Below, one piece after another: positions 46,335 to 47,879 of a DNA stretch of 47,879 nucleotides. A program made the translations under genes and the position numbers. Origin of the DNA: a virus. The stretch lies in the IMG/VR virus record IMGVR_UViG_3300046804_001595, positions 1 through 47,879 of that record, one strand, 5' to 3'. The notes under the pieces were generated by a model that worked only from the letters and a program-made list of their open reading frames with translations, did not search any database and was not told where the DNA came from. Within the stretch, counting starts at the first letter, position 1, and the number at the start of each line of letters is the position of its first letter.

Positions 46335-46362
46335 CGTTATAGTATAGTATCATGCTATAACG
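46335..46362. repeat. Inverted repeat CGTTATAG...CTATAACG
   Basis: A perfect 8-bp inverted repeat with a 12-nt centre (TATAGTATCATG) just upstream of the next gene. The loop holds TATAGT-like -10 sequences, so it may be an operator over a promoter. Confidence 0.6.
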
Positions 46363-46383
46363 TTAGTGTTATATGAATATTTT

Positions 46384-46773
46384 ATGGCAGGGGAAGTGGC
46401 GATGTATTGTCGTCCACAGGGATACCCTTCCCCTCATCTGATTGTCCTTATAAGATACCACAGCACCGTGCCAATTGGTGTGGGGTTGTGCCACTTTGCG
46501 AACTGGTCCAGTACTTCCCCAGGGCGGTGGTGGAGGGGTTATGTTGGTTCTGTTCAACACAAACGCCCCATGATTTTCCTCACTGTTGCTGATCACGGTT
46601 GTGTGTATACTCTTTCCCAAGAAGACGGGAATGAGTTATATTATGCTCCGATTTATGCTAACGGAAATATTAATCTTGAGGAGTTTGCTCCTGTAGATCT
46701 TGAGAGTGTAGATATGGATCAAATGGAGTTGTTTGATATCCGCAACCGCCTGAGTGCCATGTGCCAGGTTTGA
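46384..46773 (+). CDS. Hypothetical protein
   Basis: 129 residues, beta-rich with Trp and Cys (GVGLCHFANWSSTSPGRWWR, 'LYYAPIYANGNINLEEFAPV'). GC-richer than most genes. A shorter start (ATG at 46402) is possible. Unknown; similar cyanophage proteins seem familiar. Confidence 0.5.
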   Translation: MAGEVAMYCRPQGYPSPHLIVLIRYHSTVPIGVGLCHFANWSSTSPGRWWRGYVGSVQHKRPMIFLTVADHGCVYTLSQEDGNELYYAPIYANGNINLEEFAPVDLESVDMDQMELFDIRNRLSAMCQV

Positions 46774-46819
46774 AACTGACACACACCCCCTTGCACTGCT
46801 GGTGCTGGGGGGTTAAATT
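46774..46819 (+). promoter_or_regulatory. Box/stem-loop/-10 cassette 9
   Basis: AACTGACACA at 46774, stem CCCCC/GGGGG enclosing TTGCAC...GTGC, then TAAATT at 46814 (40 nt from the box; TTGCAC-N17-TAAATT also reads as -35/-10). Downstream ACATTCGTTCAACACC resembles cassettes 10 and 11. Confidence 0.6.
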
Positions 46820-46845
46820 ACATTCGTTCAACACCACACCACCCC

Positions 46846-47259
46846 ATGGCAACTCGCTCACGCATTGGTATTCAACTTGCTGATCAATCTGTGCTTTCGG
46901 CGTATCATCACTGGGATGGATATCCTGAGTGGTTGGGTCGTATTCTTCGCACTCATTATAACAGCAAAGAACTTGCTGCCGAACTAATTGACGGTGGTGA
47001 TATGTCTTCCTGCTGGTCTGATGCTTGCTGGGAAACTAAACTTCCTGTGGGTGAGTATGGTCCTGAATACTACTCACAGCGTGGTGAGGATTGTCCTCCT
47101 TACCTTGATGCTTCTCTGGAAGAGTATCTCTCAGAAGGTGAAGAGTATGCCTACCTTTATACTCTGGAAGGTGAATGGGTGTGCTATGATCGCCACCAGT
47201 TTGAGGACGACAAAGCACCCGAACTGGTAGAAATTCCTGCTGCTGCTCTGGCAGTTTGA
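46846..47259 (+). CDS. Conserved phage hypothetical protein (MATRSRIGI family)
   Basis: 137 residues. ATRSRIGIQLADQSVLSAYH, 'HWDGYPEWLGRILRTHYNS' and 'LIDGGDMSSC' mark a widespread uncharacterised phage family. The C-terminal half is acidic. First gene behind cassette 9. Confidence 0.65.
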   Translation: MATRSRIGIQLADQSVLSAYHHWDGYPEWLGRILRTHYNSKELAAELIDGGDMSSCWSDACWETKLPVGEYGPEYYSQRGEDCPPYLDASLEEYLSEGEEYAYLYTLEGEWVCYDRHQFEDDKAPELVEIPAAALAV

Positions 47260-47260
47260 G

Positions 47261-47306
47261 AACTGGCACAAGGGCACTTGATTAATCCCAGGTGCCCTGC
47301 TACATT
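47261..47306 (+). promoter_or_regulatory. Box/stem-loop/-10 cassette 10 (PeSL-like)
   Basis: AACTGGCACA at 47261, hairpin GGGCACTTG / CAGGTGCCC at 47272-47297 (9 bp, one G-T), TACATT at 47301; TTGATT-N17-TACATT also reads as a promoter. Box to hexamer 40 nt. Confidence 0.7.
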
Positions 47307-47328
47307 ACATTTGTTCCTGAGACACCTC

Positions 47329-47595
47329 ATGCAAACCGTTTACCGTGTGATTGGTTTTGGTCAGAGCAAGGATGGTTTCTTTAATGAGAAATCCTTTGCC
47401 AGCACTATTGGGTATGCTGTGGGTATGTTTAATGCCCACAAGGAAGACCCAGAAATGGAGGGTGCTGTGATCATCAAATCTGAGCATGAGACCTGGGAAG
47501 TGGTCGAAGAGTTTGGCACGGAGGGTATGTCCATCGTGTGTGGACCTTTGTTTACCTTTAAGGTGGAGAAGGCACCCAAACTGGTGATGGTGTGA
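47329..47595 (+). CDS. Hypothetical protein
   Basis: 88 residues (QTVYRVIGFGQSKDGFFNEK, 'GAVIIKSEHETWEVVEEFGT'), alpha/beta. Start placed after the cassette; an upstream in-frame GTG/ATT extension would run into the hairpin. Confidence 0.5.
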   Translation: MQTVYRVIGFGQSKDGFFNEKSFASTIGYAVGMFNAHKEDPEMEGAVIIKSEHETWEVVEEFGTEGMSIVCGPLFTFKVEKAPKLVMV

Positions 47596-47604
47596 CACTC
47601 AACT

Positions 47605-47649
47605 AACTGGACCAGGGGGGTTGACATGTCCCCCAAACCCTGCTACATT
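47605..47649 (+). promoter_or_regulatory. Box/stem-loop/-10 cassette 11 (PeSL-like)
   Basis: AACTGGACCA at 47605, stem GGGGG/CCCCC at 47616-47634 whose loop is a perfect TTGACA (-35), TACATT -10 at 47644 with N17. Box to hexamer 39 nt. Downstream ACATTTGTTCTTGAG repeats cassette 10. Confidence 0.7.
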
Positions 47650-47674
47650 ACATTTGTTCTTGAGGGATCACCCC

Positions 47675-47879
47675 ATGCTCAAAGGCACCGAACTCGTTTC
47701 CAAAGTGGATGAGATGCAGGCACAAGAACCGCCCGCCAAGATGTCTGACATTGTTCGGGCATGTGGTTATGAGGTGGAAGGCAAACTGCACTACACTCAG
47801 TTTTATACTGAACTGTTGAATGCAAAGGGTTTGCTGAACAAAACTGAACCTGCAGATATTTCTGATGAGAATCAGGAAA
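47675..47879 (+). CDS. cyAbrB-like regulator, N-terminal part (cut by window end)
   Basis: 68 residues visible, open at the right edge. KGTELVSKVDEMQAQ, 'SDIVRACGYEVEGKLHYTQF' and 'YTELLNAKGLL' resemble the N-terminal region of cyanobacterial AbrB-like regulators ('LLxKVxEL...KACGY...xxFxxALLxAKG'). Those regulators control carbon/nitrogen genes in cyanobacteria. Placed behind cassette 11 with GGGATCACCCC before the ATG. Confidence 0.55.
   Translation, partial: MLKGTELVSKVDEMQAQEPPAKMSDIVRACGYEVEGKLHYTQFYTELLNAKGLLNKTEPADISDENQE

Noticed and set aside
18205-47267. Sigma-54 promoters, because TGGCACA resembles the -24 element
   Set aside because: No GC (-12) element follows at the required spacing, cyanobacteria lack sigma-54, and the fixed partner is a TATAAT-like hexamer 36 nt after TGG.

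Overview
The window reads as part of a T4-like cyanophage genome (a myovirus of Synechococcus or Prochlorococcus type). Evidence: a tail-fibre block whose opening sequences are of the kind found in cyanomyoviruses, a CP12-type Calvin-cycle regulator, a long run of tiny overlapping plus-strand genes, T4-type late promoter octamers (AATAAATA), and consensus host sigma-70 promoters. Overall base composition is AT-rich, with GC-richer patches at about 18.2-19.5, 39.5-40.5 and 46.4-47.9 kb. I saw no photosystem, DNA polymerase, capsid or terminase gene here.

Layout. (1) 1-18.1 kb: adhesion and tail-fibre genes: the end of a collagen-like fibre, a small structural protein, two paralogous propeller-like proteins, a remnant of a glycosyltransferase, a LamG-domain protein, a 2261-residue fibre ending in a self-processing S74 chaperone, an 1094-residue relative built of the same modules, and a glycine-rich fibre. 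A short island at 5.0-6.0 kb interrupts this block. It carries a Phd/YefM-like antitoxin fragment, tRNA-Ile(UAU) and a second tRNA-like gene with anticodon CAU. (2) 18.2-19.5 kb: a GC-rich SF2 helicase with its own promoter. (3) 19.5-35.4 kb: about 55 small genes, mostly with ATGA stop/start overlaps. They include an HNH nuclease, several Cys-rich mini-proteins, an AbrB-like protein, a protein with a TacA-antitoxin-like tail, and a candidate capsid-targeted protein. (4) 35.4-39.4 kb: CP12 followed by two cassettes, each made of an unknown or PD-(D/E)XK-like protein that overlaps a beta-class DNA methyltransferase. Small membrane proteins and an SPFH-like protein lie between the cassettes. (5) 39.5-44.6 kb: a SprT-like metalloprotein, an RlpA-like protein, small membrane and secreted proteins, a second zinc-ribbon paralogue and a second candidate capsid-targeted protein. 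(6) 44.6-47.9 kb: the only minus-strand gene (GIY-YIG), a 10-bp-phased tandem array, an ACGAGA-rich repeat region, and small genes each preceded by a stem-loop promoter cassette. The last gene, cut by the window edge, resembles the cyanobacterial AbrB family.

Regulation is unusually legible. Three signal sets recur: (a) AATAAATA octamers, mostly 17-22 nt before a start codon, which look like T4-type late promoters; (b) TTGACA-N17-TATAAT host-type promoters; (c) a cassette of a TGGCACA-like box, usually a covarying hairpin, and a TATAAT-like hexamer, with the box and hexamer held about 39 nt apart in eleven places. Cassette (c) resembles the promoter/stem-loop (PeSL) mobile regulatory units described for T4-type phages. 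It punctuates exactly the modular accessory region, and I regard it as the best candidate for a previously undescribed system. The two methyltransferase cassettes and the two candidate injected proteins are the next best leads.
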